DNA of 64,000 nucleotides from Gemmatimonadota bacterium (GTDB taxonomy: Bacteria; Gemmatimonadota; Gemmatimonadetes; Gemmatimonadales; Gemmatimonadaceae), in the NCBI GenBank assembly GCA_031127075.1, contig JARIFA010000007.1, positions 1 to 64,000 of the forward strand, given 5' to 3'. Of the stretch, positions 49,705-58,916 are shown piece after piece (positions within the stretch are counted from its first letter, which is position 1; each line of letters opens with the position of its first letter). The position numbers and the translations under genes were made by a program. Below the pieces are notes generated by a model. It was not told where the DNA came from. It did not search any database and saw nothing but the letters and a program-made list of their open reading frames with translations.

Positions 49705-49979
49705 TGCGCGATCGTCCCCTGCTTCGACGTGTCCACCTCGTCGAGCTGGCCGGCACGGAAGAGGTACGCGTCCATGTTTTTCGTGAGGAACTGCCGCGCC
49801 TGCGGGTCCATCACGTTGAGGCCGTAGTGGTTGATCAGCATCGTCTGCTGCTTGAGCCACTCCGCCCAGCAGTCAGGGCAGGTCCCGTCGAGGATCCGCG
49901 CGCCGATCGCGCCGGGGAAGGGCGACTTCTCGAAGCCGGGCTTGGACTGGCCGCAGCGGAGGCAGGTGATAGCGGGCAT
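49701..49979 (-). CDS. YggX-like Fe(2+)-trafficking/oxidative damage protein with four-Cys (CxxC...CxxC) N-terminal part
   Basis: FPGAIGARILDGTCPDCWAEWLKQQTMLINHYGLNVMDPQARQFLTKNMDAYLF aligns with the YggX core; TCLRC and TCPDC pairs. Confidence 0.82.
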   Translation of the reverse strand: MPAITCLRCGQSKPGFEKSPFPGAIGARILDGTCPDCWAEWLKQQTMLINHYGLNVMDPQARQFLTKNMDAYLFRAGQLDEVDTSKQGTIAH

Positions 49980-50013
49980 AGGGGAAATCTACTCGGGGAA
50001 AGGGCGCAAGCGG

Positions 50014-50114
50014 GGAAGCTGAAGGCTGAAAGCTGGATGCTGGAAGCTGAACGCTGAAGGCTGAAGGCTGAACACTGAACGCGGGAAGCTTCAAGCATTC
50101 AGCTTCCAGCATCG
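50014..50114. repeat. Heptanucleotide array, GAAGGCT type, with inverted-polarity tail
   Basis: GGAAGCT GAAGGCT GAAAGCT GGATGCT GGAAGCT GAACGCT GAAGGCT GAAGGCT GAACACT GAACGCG GGAAGCT then inverted units TCAAGCA TTCAGCT TCCAGCA. Confidence 0.85.
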
Positions 50115-50120
50115 AGCGGG

Positions 50121-50834
50121 TCACGCACCGGGAGTATTGCCCAGCGCCCAACTCTCCCAACCTCGAAAATCAAAGTGCCACCACTCGGCCTCGTAGACCG
50201 TGAACCCCTCGGCCTCCATCGCCCGCCGCAACCGCGCGCGGTTCGCCCGCTCGGCCTCGGTCCCCCCCGCGTAGTCCGGGTACGCCCGTTCCGTGAACTC
50301 GTCATACCCGCTCGGCATCGGGAGCGGTGCCCCGGTCCGCAGGTCGTAGAGTGTCAGATCCACCGCCGCCCCCCGATTGTGCCGCGAGCCGCGGCTCGGG
50401 TCCGCCACGAAGACCCGCTGTGAGTCGGGCGTCGCCTCCCAGAACATCTTCGTCACATACCAGGGCCGATATGCGTCGAAGACCAGCAGCCCGAGCCCCT
50501 CGGCGGCGAGCGCCTGCTGCACCCGCCCCAACGCCTCCGCTGCCGGCCGCTGTAACCGCGCCGTCGCGCGATCGTACATCGCGACGCCCATGAAGTTGTC
50601 CGCCGTCGCGTAACGGATGTCGAGCCGGATCCGCGCGTCGACCGACGTCAGGTCGATGAGGTCAGGCGCGGCCTTGCCGGTCTCCACCGGCGGCATCGCC
50701 ACCAGTGCCTCGGCTCGCAGCTCGGCGATCGGCCGGCGCGGCGTGATGCGGAAGGGAGATGTCTGTGCGCCGAGGCATCCGGCGCCGAGCAGGAGGAGGA
50801 GCGAGAGGGGTGAGCGGAGGCGGCGGAGTCTCAC
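50121..50834 (-). CDS. D-alanyl-D-alanine dipeptidase (VanX/M15D family), exported
   Basis: RLDIRYATADNFMGVAMYD, VFDAYRPW, SRGSRHNRGAAVDLTLYD, YEAEWWHFDF. Confidence 0.88.
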   Translation of the reverse strand: MRLRRLRSPLSLLLLLGAGCLGAQTSPFRITPRRPIAELRAEALVAMPPVETGKAAPDLIDLTSVDARIRLDIRYATADNFMGVAMYDRATARLQRPAAEALGRVQQALAAEGLGLLVFDAYRPWYVTKMFWEATPDSQRVFVADPSRGSRHNRGAAVDLTLYDLRTGAPLPMPSGYDEFTERAYPDYAGGTEAERANRARLRRAMEAEGFTVYEAEWWHFDFRGWESWALGNTPGA

Positions 50835-50841
50835 GAAGCCA

Positions 50842-50869
50842 CCTGATCCCTGACCCCTGATACCTGTCT
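50842..50869. repeat. Heptanucleotide array, 4 units of CCTGAYM type
   Basis: CCTGATC CCTGACC CCTGATA CCTGTCT. Confidence 0.75.
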
Positions 50870-51078
50870 CACGGTAGCCCTGCGATGTACCGCGCCACGC
50901 GGCCGCACTTCGTACACGTCAGGATCACATGCGTGCGGGGCGGCGGCGGGAGGTCAGGCGGCGATCGATCGATCTCTCCCGCGCAGGATGGACAGCTCAG
51001 CGGCGCGCCGTTCCGATCATTCGCGATCAGGTGGAGCGCCTGTGCCGGGTTGTACGAGTTGGGCCGTGGCTTCCGCAT
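50869..51078 (-). CDS. Small zinc-ribbon-like protein (69 aa)
   Basis: Two CxxC pairs: LSCPSCAGE and LTCTKCGRV. Confidence 0.55.
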   Translation of the reverse strand: MRKPRPNSYNPAQALHLIANDRNGAPLSCPSCAGEIDRSPPDLPPPPRTHVILTCTKCGRVARYIAGLP

Positions 51079-51153
51079 CAGGAAACAATTTAGTCGGATT
51101 TTGCGCTGCGAAGGATTCGCGGTCCTCGCGTCAGCGGATACCCGGTAACGCTA

Positions 51154-51636
51154 TCAGCGTTCCGGTGAGGCCCCGCACCCCGCGGTCCTACGCGTGTCGA
51201 CAATCGAGAAGATCCGCCACCGGCCCGCCCCTTTCACCAGCTGGAAGGCGTCCACCCCGCAGTGCGAGAACCGCGGCCCCAAGAAGAACCAGTAGTCCAC
51301 CCAGACCGTCGCCAGCGGGCCGTCGATCTGGATCGTGGGTGCCCCGAGCCGCTCGTCGAGCAGCACCCCCTGCGGCGCGCGCGCGATCGACGTCACCCAC
51401 CCGTCCACGCGGTCGAACACCACCGCGGTGTCCCGCAGCGATTGCATCGACGCGTTCGGCACGAAGAGCGCCCGGATCGTCGCGGTGTCCCGTGCGCGCA
51501 TCGCGTCGAAGAGCTGGACGACCACCCCGTGGATCTGGGCGGAATCGGTCGCGACCACGGCCCCCTGCGCAAGCATGGGGCGGGGGACCACCCAGAGCGC
51601 GACAATCGCGAACGCGAGACGCCACGCGAGCGTCAT
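51154..51636 (-). CDS. Exported NTF2-like (SnoaL/DUF4440-type) protein
   Basis: Signal peptide MTLAWRLAFAIVALWVVPRPMLAQG; VVVQLFDAMRARDTATIRALFVPNA..VWVDYWFFLGPRFSHCGVDAFQLVKGAGRWRI. Confidence 0.7.
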   Translation of the reverse strand: MTLAWRLAFAIVALWVVPRPMLAQGAVVATDSAQIHGVVVQLFDAMRARDTATIRALFVPNASMQSLRDTAVVFDRVDGWVTSIARAPQGVLLDERLGAPTIQIDGPLATVWVDYWFFLGPRFSHCGVDAFQLVKGAGRWRIFSIVDTRRTAGCGASPER

Positions 51637-51686
51637 CCGTCCCGGACGCACGGACGCGCGGCCCCCCGCCCTCCGCCTCGCCCGCC

Positions 51687-53207
51687 TCACAGCACCGGCA
51701 GCGCGCGGATGCGCTGCTGCCACTCCGCGGGCCCCTCCTCGTGCACGTTCCGACCCGACGCGTCCACCGCCACCGTCACCGGCATCTCCTCCACCTCGAA
51801 TTCATAGATGGCCTCCATCCCCAGATCGGCGAACGCCACCACGCGCGATTTCCGGATCGCCTTCGACACCAGATACGCCGCGCCCCCCACCGCCATCAGG
51901 TACGCCGCGCGATGCTTCCGAATCGCCTCGAGCCCCGCCGCCCCGCGCTCCGCCTTCCCGACCATCGCGATGAGCCCTGTCTTGTCGAGCATCATCTCGG
52001 TGAACTTGTCCATCCGTGTCGCCGTCGTCGGCCCCGCGGGCCCCACCGCCTCGTCGCGCACCGGATCCACCGGCCCCACGTAATAGATCACGCGGTTCGT
52101 GAAGTCCACGCCATCGGGAAGTGACTCCCCCTTCGCGAAGAGATCCGCGATCCGCTTGTGCGCCGCGTCACGCCCCGTCAGCATCCGCCCGCTCAGCAAC
52201 AGCCGGTCGCCGGCCGTCCACGACTCCACCTCGGCGCGCGTCAACGTGTCGAGATTCACCCGCTTCGCATTCGCATCGGGCCGCCACGTCACTGCCGGCC
52301 AATCCTCGAGCCGCGGGATCGGCAACTGCGCCACCCCGCTCCCGTCGAGCGTGAAGTGCGCGTGCCGCGTCGCCGCGCAGTTCGGGATCATCGCGATCGG
52401 CTTCGACGCCGCGTGCGTCGGGAAGTCCCAGATCTTCACGTCGAGCACCGTCGACAACCCGCCCAACCCCTGCGCGCCGATCCCGAGCGCATTGATCTTG
52501 TCGTGCAGCTCGATCCGCAGCTCCTCCAACTTGTTCTGCGGCCCACGCGCCTTGAGCTGCGCCATATCGATGTGCTCCATCAGCGATTCCTTCGCGAGCA
52601 GCATCGCCTTCTCCGCGCTCCCGCCGATCCCGATCCCGAGCATCCCCGGCGGGCACCACCCCGCCCCCATCAGCGGCACCGTCTTCAGCACCCAGTCCAC
52701 GATCGAATCGCTCGGGTTGAGCATCGCGAACTTCGCCTTGTTCTCCGAGCCGCCCCCCTTCGCCGCGAGCTTCACCTCCACGGTGTCGCCCGGCACGAGC
52801 TCCACGTGCACCACCGCCGGCGTGTTATCACGCGTGTTCTGACGCGTGAACGCCGGGTCCGCGACGATCGACGCCCGCAGGATGTTCTCCGGCAACAGAT
52901 AGGCGCGCCGCACCCCCTCGTCCACCATCTCCTGGATCGAGCGCGTCGTCTCCCACCGCACCTCCATTCCCACCTTCAGGAACACGACCACACTCCCCGT
53001 GTCCTGACAGATCGGGCGCTGCCCCTCGGCGCACATCCGCGAGTTCGTCAGAATCTGCGCGATCGCGTCCTTCGCGGCCGGGCTCTGCTCGCGGGCGTAC
53101 GCCTCGCCGAGCGCGTGGATGTAGTCGGGCGGATGGTAGTAGGAGATGTGCTGCAGCGCGTCCGCGATCGACTGGATGAAGTCGTCCTGCCGGATGGTCG
53201 TGGCCAT
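51687..53207 (-). CDS. fumA: Fumarate hydratase class I
   Basis: RPICQDTGSVVVFLKVGMEV, KGGGSENKAKFAMLNPSDS, GIGGSAEKAMLLAKE, YYVGPVDPVRDEAVGPAGPTTATRMDKFTEMML; ATG 53207, 506 aa. Confidence 0.92.
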   Translation of the reverse strand: MATTIRQDDFIQSIADALQHISYYHPPDYIHALGEAYAREQSPAAKDAIAQILTNSRMCAEGQRPICQDTGSVVVFLKVGMEVRWETTRSIQEMVDEGVRRAYLLPENILRASIVADPAFTRQNTRDNTPAVVHVELVPGDTVEVKLAAKGGGSENKAKFAMLNPSDSIVDWVLKTVPLMGAGWCPPGMLGIGIGGSAEKAMLLAKESLMEHIDMAQLKARGPQNKLEELRIELHDKINALGIGAQGLGGLSTVLDVKIWDFPTHAASKPIAMIPNCAATRHAHFTLDGSGVAQLPIPRLEDWPAVTWRPDANAKRVNLDTLTRAEVESWTAGDRLLLSGRMLTGRDAAHKRIADLFAKGESLPDGVDFTNRVIYYVGPVDPVRDEAVGPAGPTTATRMDKFTEMMLDKTGLIAMVGKAERGAAGLEAIRKHRAAYLMAVGGAAYLVSKAIRKSRVVAFADLGMEAIYEFEVEEMPVTVAVDASGRNVHEEGPAEWQQRIRALPVL

Positions 53208-53285
53208 AGGGGAAAAGATACATCCCGCCCGACCCCGAACGCCCCCCGAATGTCCTCGCGCGCCGGCCGCGCATAGGATGACCGC

Positions 53286-54401
53286 ATGAGCCTCGCGCGC
53301 TTCGGCATCGACCCCCTCACCGGCTTCGTCCCCCCGGAGCCGATCCCCGCCGCCCTCCCCACCGGTGCGGTGGCCTGGGACGCCCTCGTCCCGAACCTGA
53401 GTGCGCATCTGCGCGCCCACACCATCCGCGACGCGCTCCGCGCGCTCCCGCCCCTCGACCTCGCCACCCTCGATGCGCCCGCCGAGCGCGAACGCGCCTT
53501 CCTGCTGCTGACGCACTACGCGAACGCCTATGTCTGGGGCGGCGCCACGCCCGATCTCCATATCCCCGCCGTCGTCGCGGTGCCGCTCTGTGCCCTCGCC
53601 ACGCAGCTCGGCCGCCCGCCGATCGCGCAGTACGCGACGATGACGCTCCACAACTGGACCCTCGTCGATCCGCAGCGCCCCCTCGGCGTCGACAACGCCC
53701 GAACGCAGGTGCGCTTCCTCGGTGGCGTCGACGAAGACTGGTTCTTCATCGCGTCGATGGGAGTCGAGCTCGCCGGCGCGCCGCTGCTCCCGATCGTCTG
53801 GGACGCCGCCGCCGCGTCGGTCGATGGGAGCGATGACGCGCTGCGCGCGCAGCTCGAGGCCTTCACCGCCGGCCTCCCCGGCGTGCACGCCGCGCTCGAG
53901 GCGGTGCGCCGCTGGTGCGACCCGCACACGTATTACCACCGCGTGCGCCCCTACGTCACCGGGTGGCCCGCGCCGGGTGTCGTCTACGAGGGCGTCGATG
54001 ACGCGCCGCGTCGCTACCTCGGTGGCAGCGCCGGCCAGAGCGCGCTGATCCAATCGTTCGATGCCGTGCTCGGCGTGCATCACCCCGCCGCCCCGGCGGG
54101 GGCGTATCTGCGGATGGTGCGTGACTATATGCCGCCTCCGCACCGCGCCTTCGTCACCGAGGTCGAGCGTACGTCGCGTGTCCGCGCGCGCGCTGAAGCG
54201 GGGAGCCCCGCGCTCCGGGCCGCCTATGATGCGGCGATCGACGCCGTCACGCGCTTCCGCGCCGCCCACCTCCGCCTCGCGCACGATTACATCGTGGAAC
54301 CCGCCGGGACCCGCGACGCGACCGGCACCGGCGGCACCGCGCTCGAGGATTTCCTGCGCGGTGCGCAGGGCGATACCGAACAGGCGCGACTCGTCCGATG
54401 A
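53286..54401 (+). CDS. Indoleamine 2,3-dioxygenase family protein
   Basis: GQSALIQSFDAVLGVHHPAAPAGAYLRMVRDYMPPPHRAFV; FRAAHLRLAHDYI..TGTGGTALEDFL. Confidence 0.85.
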   Translation: MSLARFGIDPLTGFVPPEPIPAALPTGAVAWDALVPNLSAHLRAHTIRDALRALPPLDLATLDAPAERERAFLLLTHYANAYVWGGATPDLHIPAVVAVPLCALATQLGRPPIAQYATMTLHNWTLVDPQRPLGVDNARTQVRFLGGVDEDWFFIASMGVELAGAPLLPIVWDAAAASVDGSDDALRAQLEAFTAGLPGVHAALEAVRRWCDPHTYYHRVRPYVTGWPAPGVVYEGVDDAPRRYLGGSAGQSALIQSFDAVLGVHHPAAPAGAYLRMVRDYMPPPHRAFVTEVERTSRVRARAEAGSPALRAAYDAAIDAVTRFRAAHLRLAHDYIVEPAGTRDATGTGGTALEDFLRGAQGDTEQARLVR

Positions 54402-54468
54402 TCGCAGCGCGACGCACTGTGCCACTCGCCCTGACGCGCCCCCTGAAGCATCCGCTGACAGACCCCCG

Positions 54469-55809
54469 ATGACCCAATCGATGCCCGCTCCACTCGATCC
54501 CCTCACCGCCGACGCCGCGGCCCTCGACGCCGCCGACCCACTCGCGCCATTCCGCGAGCGCTTCGACCTCTCGGACGACGTCATCTACCTCGATGGCAAC
54601 TCCCTCGGCCCGCTGCCGACGGGTGCGGCCGAGCGCATCGCGGTCGTCGTGCGAGAGGAGTGGGGCGAAGGGCTCATCCGCAGCTGGAACACCGCCGGGT
54701 GGATTGAGGCGCCGCTACGTGTGGGCGCCAAGATCGCGCGCCTCGTCGGCGCCGCGCCGCACGAGGTCGTCGTCGCGGATTCCACCTCGGTGAACCTCCA
54801 CAAGGTCATCCACGCCGCGCTCGCCGCGCAGCCGGGCCGGAAGACCATCCTCTCCGAGCCGGGGAACTTCCCCACCGATTTGTATCTCATCGAGTCGGCG
54901 ATCCGCACGCTGGGGAAGGGGCATCAGCTCGTGCTCGTGCCACGCGAGGAGATCGCCGCGCGGTGCGATACCGATACCGCGCTGGTGCTGCTGACGCACG
55001 TGCACTACCGCACCGCGGAGCTGTACGACATGGCGGCCGTCACGGCGGCCGCGCACGCCGCGGGCGCGCGCATCTGTTGGGACCTCAGCCATTCGCTCGG
55101 CGCGATGCCGATCGATCTAAACGCCGCGCGCGCCGATTACGCCGTCGGGTGCGGTTACAAGTTCCTCAACGGTGGCCCCGGCGCGCCGGCGATGGTGTTC
55201 GTCGCCGAGCGGCATCATGAGACGCTCGAGACGCCGATGGGGGGATGGATCGGGCATGCGCGCCCCTTCGCCTTCGAGGATACGTACGCGCCAGCACCGG
55301 GGATCGCGCGGTTGCAGTGCGGCACACCGCCGGTCTTGTCATTGGCGGCGCTCGAGGTCGGCGTGGATCTGATGCTCGAGGCCGATCTCACGCAGGTGGC
55401 CGCCAAGTCGCGCGCGCTGCGCGAGCGGTTGATGGCACGCGTCGCCGCGACCTGTGGGCCTTACGGGGCCGAGGTTATCGGCCCGCCGATCGGCCAGCCG
55501 CGTGGGAGCCACGTGAGCGTCGCGCATCCGTCGGCGTATGCGGTGATGCAGGCGTTGATCGCGCGGCCGCGCCGTCGGAGCACCATCGGCGATTTCCGGG
55601 TGGCGCCGTCGGCGCCGGCGCGGGCCGGTGTGGCCGGGAGCCTGGTGGAGAGCGAGGATGCCCCGTTGGCGGGGGTGATGCGGTTCGGGATCACCCCCCT
55701 CTACCTGCGATTCGCGGACGTTGACCGCGCGGTGGAGTCGATCGAGGAGGTGTTGCGGACGGGGGTGTGGCAGGAGCCGCGATTCCAGGTGCGGCGGGCG
55801 GTGACGTAG
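54469..55809 (+). CDS. kynU: Kynureninase
   Basis: VIYLDGNSLGPLP, RSWNTAGWIEAPLRVGAKIARLVGA, ICWDLSHSLGAMPIDLNAARADYAVGCGYKFLNGGPGAPA, GWIGHARPFAFEDTY; ATG 54469. Confidence 0.92.
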   Translation: MTQSMPAPLDPLTADAAALDAADPLAPFRERFDLSDDVIYLDGNSLGPLPTGAAERIAVVVREEWGEGLIRSWNTAGWIEAPLRVGAKIARLVGAAPHEVVVADSTSVNLHKVIHAALAAQPGRKTILSEPGNFPTDLYLIESAIRTLGKGHQLVLVPREEIAARCDTDTALVLLTHVHYRTAELYDMAAVTAAAHAAGARICWDLSHSLGAMPIDLNAARADYAVGCGYKFLNGGPGAPAMVFVAERHHETLETPMGGWIGHARPFAFEDTYAPAPGIARLQCGTPPVLSLAALEVGVDLMLEADLTQVAAKSRALRERLMARVAATCGPYGAEVIGPPIGQPRGSHVSVAHPSAYAVMQALIARPRRRSTIGDFRVAPSAPARAGVAGSLVESEDAPLAGVMRFGITPLYLRFADVDRAVESIEEVLRTGVWQEPRFQVRRAVT

Positions 55810-55878
55810 ACCACCCACCCTGTCCGTATCCCGATTTCATTATTGTTCCTTCACTATCTCTCGATTACTAGGGGTCTT

Positions 55879-56613
55879 ATGACGATTCGTCGCAGCGGTT
55901 CATCGGATGCGCACGGACGCGCAGCGGCTTTCATCGATCCGTATTGGCTCCTCGGGCGGGGCGCTGAGCCCACCCCGGCGCTCGTCCAGGCCTTGCAGGC
56001 TGCTGTGGGCGCCGGGATGCGCCTTGAGCGCGTGACCTGGTATCTCGAGTCCGACGGCGGTCGGCATCCGTCAGCGCTGATACCTCGGGTGACGGTACGC
56101 GTCGCGGCGCGCGACGATCTCGACGACGGATTCGAGGTCATCCGTGCGATGGATGCGGACCTGCGCGCCGCGGCGACGTCGGGCGTCTACGACGCACTCC
56201 TCGTCGCTACGCACGACGACCGGCTCGCCGTCACGCTCGAGGAGGTCAAGCGTCGCGGCGTGCTCGTCTTCGTCTGCGCGACCACGGCGGAGGAGCCGGA
56301 CGCTCGGATCGTCCGGATCGCGGACGAGATGATCGAGCCGCGCGCGGGCGCGGCGCGCGAGGAGGACGCCGGTCCCCCGGATGAGACGGCGGTCGAGGCG
56401 ATCGAGGCGGCGGTGGCGCAGTGGCTCACCGAGGCGGATGCGCTCGAGGCCGACCGCACGCGCCAGTACATCGGGACGCGCGTGGGCCTGCCGCGCCCGG
56501 TCGACTCCCGTCTCCTCTTCCTGACACGCACGCGGGTGGGGCGCGACCTGCGGGAGAGCGAGCGCGTGCTCTTACGGCGTCGGTTCCGCGAGCGCGTCGA
56601 GGCGCTCACGTAG
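55879..56613 (+). CDS. NYN-domain-like (LabA/DUF88-type) putative nuclease
   Basis: AAFIDPYWLL...VTWYLESDGGRHPS...VYDALLVATHDDRLAVTLEEVKRRGVLVFVCA resembles the acidic NYN/PIN-like fold; ATG 55879. Confidence 0.6.
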   Translation: MTIRRSGSSDAHGRAAAFIDPYWLLGRGAEPTPALVQALQAAVGAGMRLERVTWYLESDGGRHPSALIPRVTVRVAARDDLDDGFEVIRAMDADLRAAATSGVYDALLVATHDDRLAVTLEEVKRRGVLVFVCATTAEEPDARIVRIADEMIEPRAGAAREEDAGPPDETAVEAIEAAVAQWLTEADALEADRTRQYIGTRVGLPRPVDSRLLFLTRTRVGRDLRESERVLLRRRFRERVEALT

Positions 56614-56634
56614 CATCAGCCGCCGGGCAGTGCA

Positions 56635-57936
56635 TCAATGGCGCAGCCTGAGGACCCGGTTTTCCCCAACGAAGGGCCGTGGCTCTCGATCGAGGACGAG
56701 CTCGATCAGCGTCGTCGTGAACGGCCAGAAGAGTGAGACGTTTCGGTCGGGCCACGCCGTGGTGAGGTCGATGGCCCCATCCCACCCGTCGGCTCGGGCG
56801 CTCCCCATCCCGCGGTAGCCCACCGCGCTCGAGCCGCTCCGCGCCAGCACCCGGAGCTGCAGGGCTGCGATCGTCGAGCGCCGCACGTCCCTGAGCTGCA
56901 CGTGAAAGGCCCGATAACTCGGGTCCCGCCGGTTCCGATGGACGTCACTCGCCACCCCGACCAGTCGCGTGCGGACCCCCGCGCGGTCGGTGGCCTCGAA
57001 CTCCACGTGATGGTCCGGTACCGGCGCGCCCCGCTCGTCGCGCACCCGCACAATCAATTGCTGCCACGCCTCGCGCGGCGTGTGACGCCCCACCCAGCGC
57101 GCGCGCCACGCGGCGTCCGCCCCCTCCGTCGTCACTGCGAGCGCCTCGGCTACCATCGTCGCCAGGTCGCCGGTCGGGCGTGAGAGCAGCGCCCCGTGGT
57201 GCCTCTCCGGCACGAAGGCCAGTGGCACGTCCCTCGGCCGCACCCCATCGATCCGTACCCGCTCCGTCCCGCCCCGGGAGAGATCCACGGTGAGCTTCCG
57301 GACGTCGAGCGCGCTCCCCGCCCAGCGCACCACCCCATCGCTCCCCGCCGCGTCGGTCACCGCGGCCACCGGCCAGGCGAGCGCCCCCGTGCCGCAGATG
57401 GAGTAGCTCCACCGCGCCACCGGGTGCTCGAGGTCGGCGCGGAGGAGGTCCCGGTGCGCGAGGTCCCATGTCTCGAGGCTCGCGAGCTCCAGCGCGTCGA
57501 GGACCCCGTCCCCCACCTCGAGAAAATCCTCCCCGAGGGTGCGGTTCCCCTTGGCGACCATTCCCACGAAGCTGCGCCCCTTATGCGCGAGCGGGGAGCC
57601 GAAGTGCGCCGGCCCGAGCCCCACGAAGTGCGTCACCTGCGCGCGCCGCGCGGGATGCGCGGCGAGCCAGGCCCGCACGACCAGCGCCCCCGCCGAGTGC
57701 GCCACGATCCGCAGCGGCGTCCCGCCAGCCAGATCGCGCCGGGCGCGGAGCGCCCGTTCGAACCCCTCGGCTAGATCGGCCAGCGTGAGCTCGTCGCTCA
57801 GGGAGCGCCAGTCGGCCACGTGGAGCGTGGTGGGGTCGAACCCGAGGGCGGTGAGTTTGGTGCGCCAGGGGGCGAAGGCGGCGCCGGAGTCGGAGTAACC
57901 GTGGACGAGGAAGACGGGGGCGGCCGTCACGCCCAC
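56635..57936 (-). CDS. Lipase/PGAP1-like alpha/beta hydrolase with C-terminal beta domain
   Basis: VFLVHGYSDSGAAF, RIVAHSAGALVVRAWLAAHP, FVGLGPAHFGSPLAH; GTG 57936. Confidence 0.8.
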   Translation of the reverse strand: MGVTAAPVFLVHGYSDSGAAFAPWRTKLTALGFDPTTLHVADWRSLSDELTLADLAEGFERALRARRDLAGGTPLRIVAHSAGALVVRAWLAAHPARRAQVTHFVGLGPAHFGSPLAHKGRSFVGMVAKGNRTLGEDFLEVGDGVLDALELASLETWDLAHRDLLRADLEHPVARWSYSICGTGALAWPVAAVTDAAGSDGVVRWAGSALDVRKLTVDLSRGGTERVRIDGVRPRDVPLAFVPERHHGALLSRPTGDLATMVAEALAVTTEGADAAWRARWVGRHTPREAWQQLIVRVRDERGAPVPDHHVEFEATDRAGVRTRLVGVASDVHRNRRDPSYRAFHVQLRDVRRSTIAALQLRVLARSGSSAVGYRGMGSARADGWDGAIDLTTAWPDRNVSLFWPFTTTLIELVLDREPRPFVGENRVLRLRH

Positions 57937-58916
57937 CCCTCACTCCGCTTCCAGACCCGCCGCTCCAACCGCCACGACTTCTTCGCCGAGAAGGCCCCCT
58001 CTCCAGCGAAGAGCTCCGGATCCTCCACCGCCTCCGCGAAGTCGTTCCCCTTCGCCGACGCCTGATCCGCGAAGTGCAGCAGCTCCGCCTCGAGCGTCAT
58101 CGGCCGCACCGCGGCGCCATACTCGAGCACGCCGTGATGGCTCTGGATGAAGTGATGCAGCTCGAGCCGCTGCGCTGCTGAGAGCGTCTCGGCTGGGAGC
58201 GTGGCGAGCCGCTCCTCGAGCATCAGGGAGCCGAGCACCACGTGGCCCAGCAGGTGGCCCGCGGGGGTGAAGTCGAACCCCGCCAGCGTGACGGCGTACG
58301 CGCGGACCTTGCCGATGTCGTGCAGCAGCGCGCCAGCGGTCACGAGTGCCACGTCGCCCCCCATCGTCCCCACCGAGGCGCGCGCGATCGTCGCGACCTC
58401 CGTGGTGTGGAGCAGGAGCCCACCGAGCTGCGCGTGATGCCCGCGCGTGGCGCCGGGCGTCTCCCCGAACAGCTCGCGGAACGCGTCATCGGTGAAGACC
58501 GCGTCCACGGCGGCGCGCAGCGGGCCGCGCATCTCCGCGCGCCACGCATCCACCTGCGCCCAGAGCGCGAGCGGGTCCTGACTGATGCGCGGCAGGAACT
58601 GCGCGAGGATCGCGTCGCGCGTCATCGACGCGGCGGGGATCACGCGCGGCGGGCCGGTGAGCTTGAGCTGCAGCTTCCCCTTGTACTGCTCCACCTCGCC
58701 GATCAGCTGCACGAGCGCGCCGGCGCCGACACCCTGTACCTGCGGCAGGTATTCGTCCCAGACGTTGCACGAGAGCTCGCCCGAGGCGTTGCCGACGCGG
58801 AGGATCGCGTAGGGCTTCCCGCCGCTCGTGACCTTGTCCGCCCGCTCGCGCACCATTAGCACGTGCTGCACGCGCGCGCCCACGGGGAGGCGACGCAGAT
58901 CGAGCGGGGCGCTCAG
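57927..58916 (-). CDS. YhaM-like 3'-5' exoribonuclease (OB-fold + HD domain)
   Basis: ADKVTSGGKPYAILRVGNASGELSCNVWDEYL (OB), GHHAQLGGLLLHTTEVATIARAS..ALLHDIGKVRAYA (HD), LELHHFIQSHHGVLEYGAAVRPMTLEAELLHFADQASAK; start CTG 58916 or GTG 58883. Confidence 0.8.
   Translation of the reverse strand: MSAPLDLRRLPVGARVQHVLMVRERADKVTSGGKPYAILRVGNASGELSCNVWDEYLPQVQGVGAGALVQLIGEVEQYKGKLQLKLTGPPRVIPAASMTRDAILAQFLPRISQDPLALWAQVDAWRAEMRGPLRAAVDAVFTDDAFRELFGETPGATRGHHAQLGGLLLHTTEVATIARASVGTMGGDVALVTAGALLHDIGKVRAYAVTLAGFDFTPAGHLLGHVVLGSLMLEERLATLPAETLSAAQRLELHHFIQSHHGVLEYGAAVRPMTLEAELLHFADQASAKGNDFAEAVEDPELFAGEGAFSAKKSWRLERRVWKRSEGWA

Noticed and set aside
51687-54584. 965-aa fusion of fumarase with a long N-terminal extension
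   Set aside because: The extension is antisense to the IDO gene and compositionally biased; fumarase starts at ATG 53207.
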